Below are positions 21,840 through 32,342 of a stretch of 64,000 nucleotides of DNA, piece by piece. Source of the stretch: Physcomitrium patens (taxonomy: Eukaryota > Streptophyta > Bryopsida > Funariales > Funariaceae); NCBI RefSeq assembly GCF_000002425.4, contig NC_037269.1:6782172-6846171 (forward strand). Reading direction: 5' to 3'. How positions within the stretch are numbered: the stretch's first letter is position 1; every line of letters begins with the position of its first letter. Below the pieces are notes generated by a model. That model was not told the DNA's origin. It worked only from the letters and a program-made list of their open reading frames with translations, and did no database searches. The translations under genes were made by a program, and so were the position numbers.

Positions 21840-22812
21840 TATCTTCTTTGACAATCGAACTCCTCATCTTGTGGTTGCGTCGTTTCTTTAGGCAATGTTG
21901 AACAGTGTGTTTAGGTTTTCCACAATATAAGCATAATCCTTCTTGACAACGTTGACTTTTTTTTTGTTCAATAAGAAGCTTGAAACGTACAGCATCAATT
22001 TACATATCTTCAATTTCTGAAGGGATATGTTGAGAAGGCATTGGTGTTGCCATTGAACTATAATAACGTTGAGGTTTCCTTGTATGACTTTCAGATCGAA
22101 ATTCAAAAAGCCAATTGTCGCACTTCACCGCAAAATCAATTGCTTGACTTAATGTTTGACGATCGGATAAATTCAGCATCAATTTCTTTACTTCATATTA
22201 TAATCCATAGAGAAATTGACTGATGAGTGTTGCATCATCCCACTTGATATCGGTTGCTAATTGTCAAAATTGTGAAGCATATAACGTCAAAGACCGATTA
22301 CCTTGTCGTAAGATACGAATCTTGTTGGTTGCAACATGAGTTGCGTCATGTTCTCCGTACATCGATCGAAATTCCACTAAAAATGCCTCCAAATTATCAA
22401 ATATTGGATCACGTCGTTCAAGAAAAGATAAAAACCATGATAAAGCAGAACCTGAAAGTAACGTTCCAATAAACCTGATTTGTGATCTTTGAGTTGGATA
22501 ACTTTGAGGTTGAAGTTCGATTACTAATTGCACTTGATTGATGAATCATCAGAACTTAGATCTCGTACCATCGAACTTCTTAGGCAGACTGACTTTAGGT
22601 TCCCTGATACTTAACTGGTGATTCATCATGGATGAAGTAGCATGGCTTGATGGAGATGTTGAAGCAGCTCCAACCATCTCTATATCTTCACTTCTTACTA
22701 ATCTTGTTGCTTCTTGTGGTGGTGAGTTGAGTTGATGCATTGCAAGCATTAACTCTCTCATTTGCTCTTGCATTTATACCATTGTACTCTTCATTTCAAC
22801 AAGCTCTGCCAT
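21840..22812 (-). pseudogene. Element C gag
   Basis: The start ATG is at 22812 (MAELVEMKST), with an in-frame stop a few codons on. The capsid-like part is split between 22549-22773, 22264-22533 and 22000-22182. The nucleocapsid has an intact zinc knuckle, CLYCGKPKHTVQHC (about 21895-21940), unlike B and E. Stops near 22545 and 22262 disable it. Confidence 0.75.
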
Positions 22813-23018
22813 AATAACACTTAGACAGAAATATCTAAAATCGCTCAAGATAAATAGAAAAGCAGACTTGAAAGTAAAGAAAATACTAAGACCAATATCA
22901 GTTTAGAAGAGGATAATCCGCAACTTCTAATATGCTTATCTTATCATGAAAAAGAGGTAATCCACTCTTAATCAAGATAAGACAAAGCTCTGATATTGTA
23001 AGTATACTCTTGTCAATC

Positions 23019-23310
23019 TGTCAAGGACAAGAACTCAAAAGAAAATACAATTAAAGAAGTGAATTCTCTTGCAAAGAAAGGTGACAAAACATAAGTAAAA
23101 AGGTATGTATATTGAAAAGAAACTAGAATGGCTATTGCCAAAAGACAAGAAAACTAGAGGCTCTTGAAACTAGACTGGAAACAAGAAAAGAGTTGACAAG
23201 AGTGAAGAAGGCTTCACTCTTGCCTCTATATATACTATCTACCTAAGAGCTACGTGGTTCTATAGGACCGCCAAAATGTGTTGACTTTGCAAAACACATG
23301 TTTAACTTGT
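23019..23310 (-). repeat. Element C 5' LTR, inner part
   Basis: On the minus strand this ends in CTTGACA at 23019. It contains TATATATA (23227-23234 on the plus strand) and, 31 nt on, the predicted RNA start ACTCTTGTCAA (complement of 23193-23203). Complementary TTGACAAGAGT lies two bases inside the LTR (complement of 23006-23016): a perfect 11-nt match. E interrupts the LTR after 23310 with the CTTGT duplication. Confidence 0.9.
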
Positions 23311-23794
23311 TGCCACAGACATACAAATAAGACGGTTCTAGAAGATTCTGGAAAGATCTACAAGATTTTAGAAGGTTCCAAAAGGTTCTAGAAGGTTCTA
23401 GAAGTTTCTATAAGATTCTTGAAGGTTCTAGAAGGTTCTAGAAAGTTCTACAAGGTTCCAGAAGATCCTAGAAAGTTCCAGAAGGTTCCAGAAGGTTCTT
23501 CAAGATTCTAGAAGGTTCCTTAAGGTTCTAGAAGATGCTAAAGAGATCTCAGATGGTTTAGAAAGTTATCAAAGAAGGATCTTAGGCCTACCTTATCTTC
23601 AAGCTTCATGGAAATCTTTTAAGAAGCTTCTGAGGACTTAGTATATATAGGAGTTGAAACTGAGAGGATCCTCAGTCTCCACAACTCATCTCTTGTGGTC
23701 AAGTTAAGACCTTCTTGTATCTTGTTTTTGTTTTAATGCCAAGTTATTCCTGTTTCTTATTCTTGAGCTTAGATCTGGAGTCTGATCCCTGATA
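23311..23794 (+). repeat. Element E 5' LTR
   Basis: It begins TGCCACAGAC (3' copy TGTCACGGAC) and ends GATCCCTGATA. TATATATA is at 23642, with the predicted RNA start AGTCTCCACAA 32 nt on at 23674-23684. It is about 60 bp longer than the 3' LTR because the 10-bp array is longer. Confidence 0.85.
23341..23540 (+). promoter_or_regulatory. Array of about twenty heat-shock-element-like units
   Basis: Units of GAAGGTTCTA and variants repeat with an exact 10-bp period, giving alternating GAA and TTC blocks spaced by two bases. This is the consensus for heat shock factor binding (nGAAnnTTCnnGAAn). The array is upstream of the TATA box at 23642. Binding is inferred from sequence only. Confidence 0.7.
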
Positions 23795-23796
23795 GT

Positions 23797-23807
23797 TTGT
23801 CGAGACT
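23797..23807 (+). other. Element E self-primer binding site (predicted)
   Basis: TTGTCGAGACT starts two bases after the LTR end. It is perfectly complementary to AGTCTCGACAA at 34721-34731 in the 3' LTR, 32 nt after its TATA box. The 5' LTR copy has one mismatch. Sequence differs from B and C but the pairing is kept. Confidence 0.65.
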
Positions 23808-24071
23808 ATCTTATCATCGATATCAGAGCTTGTTCCTTCTTGTTAGAGTGTGGATTATCCCTCTTCTTGAAGGTGTATTAGTGTTTTAGAGATTGCGGAT
23901 TATCCTCCTTTAAACTGATATCTCTCCTATCTCAATATTGGAGTCTTTTTCTGCTTGAAGAGAGTAGATTATCCCTCTTCTTGGAGTTTTAAGGCGTTTT
24001 AGAGGTTGCGGAGTACCCTCTTCTAAACTAATATTGTCCTCTTATCATATCCTTTCTTTTCTTCTCTTTTA

Positions 24072-24683
24072 ATGGTCGGTGGTCAAGACGTTAGTATGGC
24101 CAAAAATTTAGAATCCAAATTAGACGCCATCATGAACGCTCTTGCTATGTTATCACATAGGACTACAAAAATTGAAGGAGTTATGGCAGGACTTCATAAC
24201 AGTGGAACCCCTGAGATAGTACAATCTAGAGCCCACCAATCTCAAAGTTCTACACCAAAAGAAATAGCTCTGCCTTCGGTTCGACAAAACTCGGTGGTGA
24301 AACAACAAAAGGAGCCTAGAGTTAGCCTTCATGACAAGTTTGATGGTACGCGCTCTAAATTTCGAGGATTTGTCAACCAAATCAGGTTGATAATAGTTCT
24401 ACAACATCCGCCCTACCCGACGGAGGAGTCAAGTGTTGGACTAGTAGGGACCTTACTTACAGGACAAGCTCTGTCATGGTTTGCTCCCTTATTCGAGAAA
24501 CAATCACCAATTCTAAACAACTTTGAGACATTCTTAGAAGCGTTTGCGGAAGCATTTGGCGAATATGATAAGGCTCGTTGGGCTACAACGAAGATCCGAT
24601 CACTACCGCAAGGGCCGCGGTCCGCATCAGTCTATGTGCAAATTTCAAGCAATTGGCATGTGATATCAATTGGAACGAAGAGG
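24072..24683 (+). pseudogene. Element E gag, N-terminal part (first copy)
   Basis: From ATG 24072 (MVGGQDVSMAKNLESKLDA) the frame gives a short helical start, a linker, and a capsid-like domain (VSLHDKFDGTRSKFRGF, GTLLTGQALSWF, FLEAFAEAFGEYDKA). A frameshift after SASVYVQ moves the continuation FKQLACDINW to another frame. The region is cut by D after AGAGG (24679-24683). An identical protein is encoded at 28837-29448. Confidence 0.8.
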
Positions 24684-25216
24684 TGTCAGGGACAAAGACT
24701 CGATGACAAAAAATATACACAAAAAGGCTATCTCGATATAATAAGTCAAAATATAAACAAGTATGTATATTAAAAGGAAACTCGAATGGCTATTGCCATA
24801 AGACAATAAACTAAAGACTCTTGAACCTGGACTAGGAGCAAGAAAGGAGTTGACAAGAGTGAAGAAGCCTTCACTCTTGTCTCTATATATACTATCTAAC
24901 TAGAGGCTACGTGGCGACGTTCTATAGGACCTCCAATATGTGTTGACTTTGTAGAACACATGCCTTGACTTACAAGGCAATTTTTTCTACGTGTGGGCCA
25001 CATAGTTAGCTTGATCTTCAAGCTAACAACATGTGTGGCACATGGCCAACTTGTTGACCACGTTTCTAATCCAAAAAGTCAATTAAAGATACCTATGAAG
25101 TCAAAGCAGCATCTAGGAAGTTTCTAGGAAGCTTCTATATTAAATATTATAGAATTAACTTACTTTTATCTACTTTCATATGTAATTATTAGCTTACATG
25201 ATTATGGCCATGACAT
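24684..25216 (-). repeat. Element D 3' LTR
   Basis: 533 bp, same family as the B LTR. On the minus strand it starts TGTCATGGCC and ends CCCTGACA. It carries the TATA box and ACTCTTGTCAA (complement of 24850-24860). It differs from the solo LTR at 29449-29980 by a handful of bases. Confidence 0.9.
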
Positions 25217-25253
25217 TACCCCCCCTTCTAGAGACGAGTTCCACGAGGAGCGG

Positions 25254-25938
25254 TCATCATATGTTGAAGAAATCTATGATGCGACGAATTGTATTCGCCA
25301 CATACTCTGATCTCTGTTCTCCTCGAAGATGATTGATACGGCCTCTCAACCATCGGTAGTGTCCCATACCAAGGCGTGAAGACCACCCAGTTATTTGATC
25401 ATTGTTGAGGCCTTCGTAACTTCCATTGAAATAGAATATTTGGAACACCATCAGGAGTTGTTCCTACTCCTAGCAAAATCACCAAACATCGGGAGTCCCT
25501 TCGCAAATCATGAGACCAAACGCGTTGTATCTCACCACCTATTCGAGAAAGAACATGTCGTTCTTGAAGATCTTCATCTCGATTGCGTCGTCTTGAAGGT
25601 TGTGACAATCGTAATGTCTCATCCGGTAGGTCAGCAAACGAAGGTTCTTGAGTTGAATCCGCTGGTTGTTGGCTCACCATCTTATCACCCACATTGAGTT
25701 GTGGTTGTTCCTTACGATATTGATCTACATTTATCTTTTGTCGTTCTTGAGCTTCCTTCAATTGCATCTTCTCTATTGCATGTAACTCTGACAACCGATT
25801 TGCCATATCTTCTGCTGCAGGATTATCAACTTTTGAAAAATCAAAAGTATCAAGTCGTGGATGATAGCCATAATTGACAAAGAAAGGTGTTTGTTGCGTG
25901 GAAGAATGTACCGTATTATTATAAGAAAACTCTGCCAA
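25254..25938 (-). pseudogene. Element D fused integrase C-terminus and aORF
   Basis: The minus-strand frame from 25938 reads FSYNNTVHSSTQ, the integrase tail QPQLNVGDK, and then directly the aORF start MVSQQPADSTQEPSFADL. The junction is at 25680/25681. In B these two parts are separated by 510 bp (5824-6333) that start GTATGG and end TTAG. The fusion keeps the frame because 510 is a multiple of three. The aORF then frameshifts near PNILF and continues at 25257-25451 (GMGHYRWL, RRIIDFFNI). Confidence 0.8.
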
Positions 25939-25962
25939 TGGCAGAAAGGTTGTCCAATCATC

Positions 25963-26841
25963 TTATTGGTAGTTGATAGTACACCTTAAATATTGCTCCA
26001 AGACTTGGTTTACGCACTCTGTTTGTCCATCACTTTGAGGATGGAAAGCCGAAGATAGCTTGATGTCCACTTTTAAAATCTTGAAAAGAGTCCTCCAAAA
26101 TCTTGACACAAATTGAGTTCCCCTATCGGATATGATATCTTTATGTAATCCATGGTAGCAATAGATATTATCAATGAAAAGCTTAGCTGTTTCTTCACTT
26201 GTGATAGATTTTGTACATGGCACAAAATATGCCATCTTGGTGAAACGATCTACTATCACAAATATAGAATCATAAGATCTTGAGCTTGGAAGATCTGTGA
26301 TGAAATCCATAGAAACAGAAGACCATGGTTGTTCTGGTATATGTAATGGCTGAAGAAGTCCGTAAGGTCGATGACAAGGAATTTTTGATCTTGAACAAAT
26401 ATCACATGATTGTACAAAGTCTTTGATTGACTTCCACATTTGTGGCCACCAAAAATCTCTTGATATGAGTTCCAAAGTCTTATTATATCCAAAGTGCCCT
26501 GCTGTTGGAAAGTCATGACGTGCTTGAAGAACACGTAAACGTGCTTCTCCTTTTGGAACATATAGGCGTCCTTCAAAATATAATAGATTATTCTTGAACT
26601 CAAACTTAGACGGATCATGAGACTTGGAAGAATTATTCTCGATATCATGAACAAGAGGGTCTGAGGACATACTGGACTGGATTTGCTTGAGGAAAGTTGA
26701 ATCAACAGTCAATGTTGATTTCATTGCTCGGAGATGAAATTGCTCTGGTTTCAAGAGGACCGTTCTTTATTGCTCAAAAGCTGCATCTCCTTCTTTTGGT
26801 ACAAAATAAGAACGTCAAGATAGGGCATCGGACAAACCTAA
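25963..26841 (-). pseudogene. Element D integrase
   Basis: The frame 25963-26754 matches B residue for residue except a few changes, for example RPYGLLQ for RPCGLLQ and FITDLPSS for FIIDLPSS. It ends at the same stop after INYQ as B. Upstream stops between 26755 and 26841 are also shared. The HHCC domain and all three catalytic acidic residues are present. Confidence 0.85.
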
Positions 26842-28545
26842 TTATTTTCCTGGCCGATAAGTGATAACGAATTCGAATCTTGACAAAGACATACTCCAAC
26901 GAGCTTGACGACAATTCAATACGCGTGCTGACATGAAATACTCGAGGTTCTTGTGATCTGTATACACAGTGACTGGACTAGAAGCGCCTTCTAGATAATG
27001 ACGCCATTCTTGAAAAGAATCCACGATCGCAAGAAGTTCTTTATCGTGGATCTCATAATTGATCTCGGCTGCTGAGAATTTTCTTGAATGAAAAGCTATT
27101 GGATGAAGTTTGTCATCTAATCCCATTTGTGATAAAACTACACCCAAGGCAAAATCTGATGCATCTGTTTTGATAAAAAATGCCTGGGATAAGTCAACAC
27201 GATATAAAATTGGTGCAGAGACAAACGATGTCTTCAAGGCTTCAAATGCTGCTTCCGCTTCTTGATTCCATTGGAATTTATCTTTACTAGTCAAGCGTGT
27301 AGGTGGAGCTGCAACTCGTGAGAAATCTTTGATGAAGATCCGATAGTAATTGGCAAATCCCAAGAAACATTGGACATCTTTTACTGTCTTTGGAATCTTC
27401 CAATCCATGATTGTTTGGACTTTCTTAGAATCCATCATGAGACCATCATTTGAAATGATGTATCCTAAAAAGTCAACTTGAGTAGTGTGAAATACACATT
27501 TTTTCATCTTAGCGTACAATCCTGCATCTCTAAATTTTTGTAATACTTGACAAACATGTATTTCATGTTTTTCGACGTTCTTAGAATAGATTAGGATATC
27601 GTCTAGATAGCAGACGACAAAATTGTCTAAGAATTCACAAAATACATCATTCATGAGATGTTGAAAAGTAGCTGGTACATTCGTGAGTCCAAAGGGCATG
27701 ACATTATATTCGAAATGTCCATACCTGGTTTGAAATGCAGTCTTCCATTCATCTCCTTCTTTGATCCGTATTAGATTATATTCTCCTCTTAGATCTATTT
27801 TTGTATAGATCTTAGCTTGATTCAACTGGTCAAGGAGTCCTGATATCAAAGGTAATGGATACCTGTTCTTGATTGTGATCTTGTTGAGTCCTTGATAATC
27901 AACACACATTCGTAAAGATCCATCTTTTTTCTTTACGAATAGAATTGGAGCTCTTGCTGGAGATTTTGAATGGCGTATGAAATTCTTCGCTAAATTCTCG
28001 TCAATATATGTCTTGAGTTCAGCCAACTCATCTTGCGATAAACTGTAAATTGGTCCAAATGGTGGCTGAGTTCCTTCCTTGAGGTCGATTGAACAATCAT
28101 ATGGACGATGCTCAGGAAGAATATCTACATTCTTTTTCTCAAAAACGTCTTGATACTCTTGATATTGAATTGGAATGCCACTTGAAGTCTTTATGTTTTC
28201 AGAAATAGGTGCAGCATAAATAACAAAAGTTGATCCTTCTTTTGCTGCGTGTATAAATGTTTTTGCACCTATCAGTACGGATTTTACTATACTAGACTTA
28301 TAATTTTTTACTTGGTTGGTAGAACTATTAATAATGCTCTGGAAAAAGTCAAGTTTACGCACATTCCAATCTATTCGAGGGTTATATTTTTCTAGCCAAG
28401 ATAAACCTAAAATAACTGGATTGGACAGGGATTTAATTATGTTATAAACTATATAGCTATCATGATCGTCTATTTTTACTTTTATAGGATGAGTTTCATG
28501 AGTGACATCTCCAGAAGACAAGAGACGACCATCTATGACTTCTAC
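26842..28545 (-). pseudogene. Element D protease-RT-RNase H, N-terminus in the gap
   Basis: This encodes the C-terminal half of protease (VILGLSWLEKYNP), RT ([21 protein letters not shown]) and RNase H (TDASDFALGVVLS), ending at the same YRPGK stop as B. The protein is essentially identical to B over 559 codons. The N-terminus with the DSGA active site falls into the N run. Confidence 0.85.
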
Positions 28546-28645
28546 NNNNNNNNNNNNNNNNNNNNNNNNNNNNNNNNNNNNNNNNNNNNNNNNNNNNNNN
28601 NNNNNNNNNNNNNNNNNNNNNNNNNNNNNNNNNNNNNNNNNNNNN
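28546..28645. other. Assembly gap of 100 N
   Basis: Exactly 100 N, the conventional filler for a gap of unknown size. The left side is inside element D's protease. The right side is the leader of element E. The 5' half of D is missing here. Confidence 0.99.
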
Positions 28646-29448
28646 TGTTTTAGAGATTGCGGATTATCTCCTTTAAAACTGATATCTCTCCTATCTCAAT
28701 ATTGGAGTCTTTTTCTGCTTGAAGAGAGTAGATTATCCCTCTTTCTTGGAGTTCTAAGGCGTTCTAGAGGTTGCGGAGTACCCTCTTCTAAACTAATATT
28801 GTCCTCTTATCATATCCTTTCTTTTCTTCTCTTTTAATGGTCGGTGGTCAAGACGTTAGTATGGCCAAAAATTTAGAATCCAAATTAGACGCCATCATGA
28901 ACGCTCTTGCTATGTTATCACATAGGACTACAAAAATTGAAGGAGTTATGGCAGGACTTCATAACAGTGGAACCCCTGAGATAGTACAATCTAGAGCCCA
29001 CCAATCTCAAAGTTCTACACCAAAAGAAATAGCTCTGCCTTCGGTTCGACAAAACTCGGTGGTGAAACAACAAAAGGAGCCTAGAGTTAGCCTTCATGAC
29101 AAGTTTGATGGTACGCGCTCTAAATTTCGAGGATTTGTCAACCAAATCAGGTTGATAATAGTTCTACAACATCCGCCCTACCCGACGGAGGAGTCAAGTG
29201 TTGGACTAGTAGGGACCTTACTTACAGGACAAGCTCTGTCATGGTTTGCTCCCTTATTCGAGAAACAATCACCAATTCTAAACAACTTTGAGACATTCTT
29301 AGAAGCGTTTGCGGAAGCATTTGGCGAATATGATAAGGCTCGTTGGGCTACAACGAAGATCCGATCACTACCGCAAGGGCCGCGGTCCGCATCAGTCTAT
29401 GTGCAAATTTCAAGCAATTGGCATGTGATATCAATTGGAACGAAGAGG
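28646..29448 (+). repeat. Second copy of E leader and gag start
   Basis: It repeats 23882-24683 with only a few differences, all in the leader. The gag reading 28837-29448 is identical in protein to 24072-24683. It ends at the same AGAGG target (29444-29448). Element E should contain this segment once, so it is probably an allelic overlap placed on both sides of the gap. Confidence 0.9.
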
Positions 29449-29980
29449 TGTCAGGGACAAAGACTCGATGACAAAAAATATACACAAAAAGGCTATCTCG
29501 ATATAATAAGTCAAAATATAAACAAGTATGTATATTAAAAGGAAACTCGAATGGCTATTGCCATAAGACAAGAAACTAAAGACTCTTGAACCTAGACTAG
29601 GAGCAAGAAAAGAGTTGACAAGAGTGAAGAAGCCTTCACTCTTGTCTCTATATATACTATCTAACTAAAGGCTACATGGCGACATTCTATAGGACCTCCA
29701 ATATGTGTTGACTTTGTAGAACACATGCCTTGACTTACAAGGCAAGTTTTTCTATGTGTGGGCCACATAGTTAGCTTGATCTTCAAGCTAACAACATGTG
29801 TGGCACATGGCCAACTTGTTGACCACGTTTCTAATCCAAAAAATCAATTAAAGACACCTATGAAGTGAAAGCAGCATCTAAGAAGTTTCTTAGAAGCTTC
29901 TATATTAAATATTATAGAATTAACTTACTTTTATCTACTTCCATATGTAATTATTAGCTTACATGATTATGGCCGTGACA
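29449..29980 (-). repeat. Solo LTR of the B/D family in E gag
   Basis: A 532-bp LTR with no internal sequence, flanked by AGAGG at 29444-29448 and 29981-29985. It is at the same base as the D insertion in the first copy, so it is best read as the solo-LTR allele of the D insertion, made by LTR-LTR recombination. It keeps the TATA box and ACTCTTGTCAA (complement of 29615-29625). Confidence 0.9.
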
Positions 29981-30398
29981 AGAGGCATTGATGAGCCAAT
30001 TTTATTACGATTTAAGAGACGACGTAAAGGATTTTTTATTGTCTCTCCTTGATCCATGAACGCTGAACGAATCTATCACTCTAGTGACGAAATATGATAA
30101 TCACCTATTCCAACGTCGCCAAGACCAATACTCAAGACAATATACGGTTCGCTACGACCCAATTCTATTGGCTAGTAGAGTAAATGCACATTTGGAGATA
30201 GAAGACATGCAAATTGATGCAATACGTATTAAGACTCTTGCTCCAAAAGAAAAGAAGCGGCATATGGAAAAAAGACTATGCCTATACTGTGGTGAGGAAG
30301 GCCACAAGATTGGAAATTATCCCAAGAAGCAGAGCCGACGCGTTGTCAAAACCAGAGGTGCATTTGTTCAGAAAAACGAGGATGCCCAATCACAATAA
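29981..30398 (+). pseudogene. Element E gag, C-terminal part
   Basis: It continues gag after the solo LTR (LMSQFYYDLRDDVKDFLLSLL in another frame), then 30084-30398. The zinc knuckle reads CLYCGEEGHKIGNY, with Tyr for the last Cys. It ends before the protease frame at 30404. Confidence 0.75.
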
Positions 30399-30403
30399 GA
30401 ACC

Positions 30404-30826
30404 GTGCGGCTGGATAATCAAATACCACAACAACAATCAGGTTCCTCTCTTTCCACGCAATCTGCCCTTTGTTTTACAATTCCTTTGTCCTTTGGTCCTC
30501 AAAAATTGAAAACCTTAGCATTACTAGATTCAAGAGCATGTGCTAGTTTCTTAGACGAGGAATTTGCTAAGCGTCATAAGATCTCTTTAGTACAGAAATC
30601 CAAACCTGTTCATGTAGAAGTTATAGATGGACGACCTTTATTGTCTGATAGTGTCAGCTATAAATCTGAACCTATGCAAGTAGAGTTTAAAGATCATAGT
30701 AGTTATATCATTTTCAATATCATTAAGACTCCATCAAACCTCGTTATTCTTGGCCTTTCCTGGTTAGAAAAGTATAACCCATCCATAGATTGGAGGTTGC
30801 GGAAGATGACCTTTTCTACTAAATAA
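30404..30826 (+). pseudogene. Element E protease
   Basis: Retropepsin-like frame with LLDSRACASFLDEEF (about 30515-30560) and VILGLSWLEKYNPSIDW. The active-site Gly is Arg (DSR for DSG), which should abolish activity. TAA at 30824-30826 separates it from RT. Confidence 0.8.
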
Positions 30827-32342
30827 TTGATTAGCAAGCCTAGTAGACGCCCTCAAATAGGCAAATCCCTATTTATTGGAGCAAGAGCATTTGTAAAATC
30901 GTCAAAAGAAGGTACACCATTTGTCATATATGCGACTCCAACCAGTGGAGAGAAGATCTCGACAACAAGTCTATCGGAGCAATACAAAGATTTTGAAGAC
31001 GTATTTCAAAAGAAAAATGCTGATATGCTACCAGAGCATCGACCATACGATTGTGCCATAGACTTGGAGGACGGAATGCAGCCACCTTTTGGTCCAATCT
31101 ATAACCTATCGCAAACGGAGTTGGCAGAATTGCAGAAGTACATTGATGAGAATCTAGCCAAGAATTTCATTCGCTACTCAAAGTCGCCAGCTGGAGCACC
31201 AATCTTATTTGTTAAGAAGAAGGATGGCTCACTATGGATGTGCGTGGACTATCGAGGACTCAACAAGGTGACCAAGAAGAATCGTTACCCGTTACCTTTG
31301 ATCGATGGCCTCCTAGAGCAACTTGGACGTGCGAGGATCTTTACTAAGATTGATTTAAGAGGAGCTTATAACCTTGTGCAAATCAAAGAAGGAGATGAAT
31401 GGAAGACAACTTTCCGCACAAGGTATGGCCATTTTGAGTATAACATCATGCCTTTTGGCCTAATCAATGCTCCGGCGATTTTTCAACATATGGTGAATGA
31501 TATTTTTTGGGAGCACCTTGAAGATTTCGTCGTCATCTATTTAGATGACATTTTGATATATTCCAAGAACGAAGAAGAGCACAAGAAACACGTACGATTG
31601 GTTCTTGAGAAACCACGTGAATGAGGACTCTACGCCAAGTTGAAAAAGTGCTTATTCCACCAAATAGAGATAGAATTTTTGGGATTTGTTGCAACTATAG
31701 AAGGCTTGAAGATGGACTCAAAGAAGGTGGAAGCAATCTTGTCTTGGGAAGTCCAAAAACAGTTAGAGGTGTACAATGTTTCCTTGGTTTTGTTAACTTC
31801 TATCGAATCTTCATTAAGAATTATTCTCGAGTTGCTGCCCCACTCACTCGATTGACATGCAAGGACAAGCTCGAATGGGGACTTCAAGCGGAGAAAGCAT
31901 TCCAAGATCTCAAGACGGTATTTACTACGGCTCCAATCTTGATACACCCTGACTTTACAAAGACCTTCTATTTGGAAACAGATGCTTCAGACTTTGCTTT
32001 AGGAGTTGTGCTTTCGTAGATGGACGCAAATGAGAAGCTCCACCCGATTGCGTTCTATTCTCGGAAGTTCTCTGCTACGAAAATCAACTATGAAATCCAT
32101 GACAAAGAATTCTTTGCAATAGTAGATTCTTTCCAAGAATGGCATCATTTTCTTGAAGGCGATGCGCATCCGGTGATTGTATATATGGATCACAAGAATT
32201 TAGAGTACTTTATGTCAGCTCGAGTTCTAAACCGTCGTCAAGCTCGATGGAATATGTCGCTATCATGATTTGACTTTGTTATCACATATCAACTTGAGAA
32301 GCAGCAAGGACTATCAGATGCATTATCAAGGAGATCATATCT
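30827..32342 (+). pseudogene. Element E reverse transcriptase and RNase H
   Basis: RT motifs are [23 protein letters not shown] and [10 protein letters not shown] (about 31535-31565). A stop at 31622 follows LEKPRE. Frames 31640-31855 and 31621-32019 carry the connection (FLGFVNFYRIFIKNYSRVA) and RNase H start TDASDFALGVVLS, with a TAG at 32017. RNase H goes on in 32020-32268 ([23 protein letters not shown]). About four lesions in all. Confidence 0.8.

Larger units (their letters stand above)
17759..23310 (-). mobile_element. Element C: Tf1/sushi-like chromovirus, main part
   Basis: It reads on the minus strand: 5' LTR (34842-35097 joined to 23019-23310, split by E), gag, protease-RT-RNase H, integrase, chromodomain, extra ORF. 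The 3' LTR and polypurine tract are missing: the sequence jumps at 17758/17759 into F. It is related to B and D but diverged, and it is the least damaged copy for several parts (zinc knuckle, chromodomain, extra ORF). The right flank after 35097 is A2 RT, so C probably inserted into A2. A later deletion removed its 3' end with part of F and about 290 bp of A2. Confidence 0.85.
24684..28545 (-). mobile_element. Element D: B-family chromovirus lacking its chromodomain, cut by the N gap
   Basis: Minus-strand element with its 3' LTR on the left (24684-25216), polypurine tract complement at 25217-25230, a fused integrase-aORF, integrase, RNase H, RT and part of protease. Then the N gap begins at 28546, so gag and 5' LTR are not seen. 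The left target duplication is AGAGG. It is very close to B, including identical stops, yet lacks exactly the interval matching B 5824-6333. Confidence 0.9.

Noticed and set aside
23341-23540. CRISPR-like or satellite array
   Set aside because: Units are 10 bp with no spacers and lie inside an LTR; they fit a heat-shock-element array.
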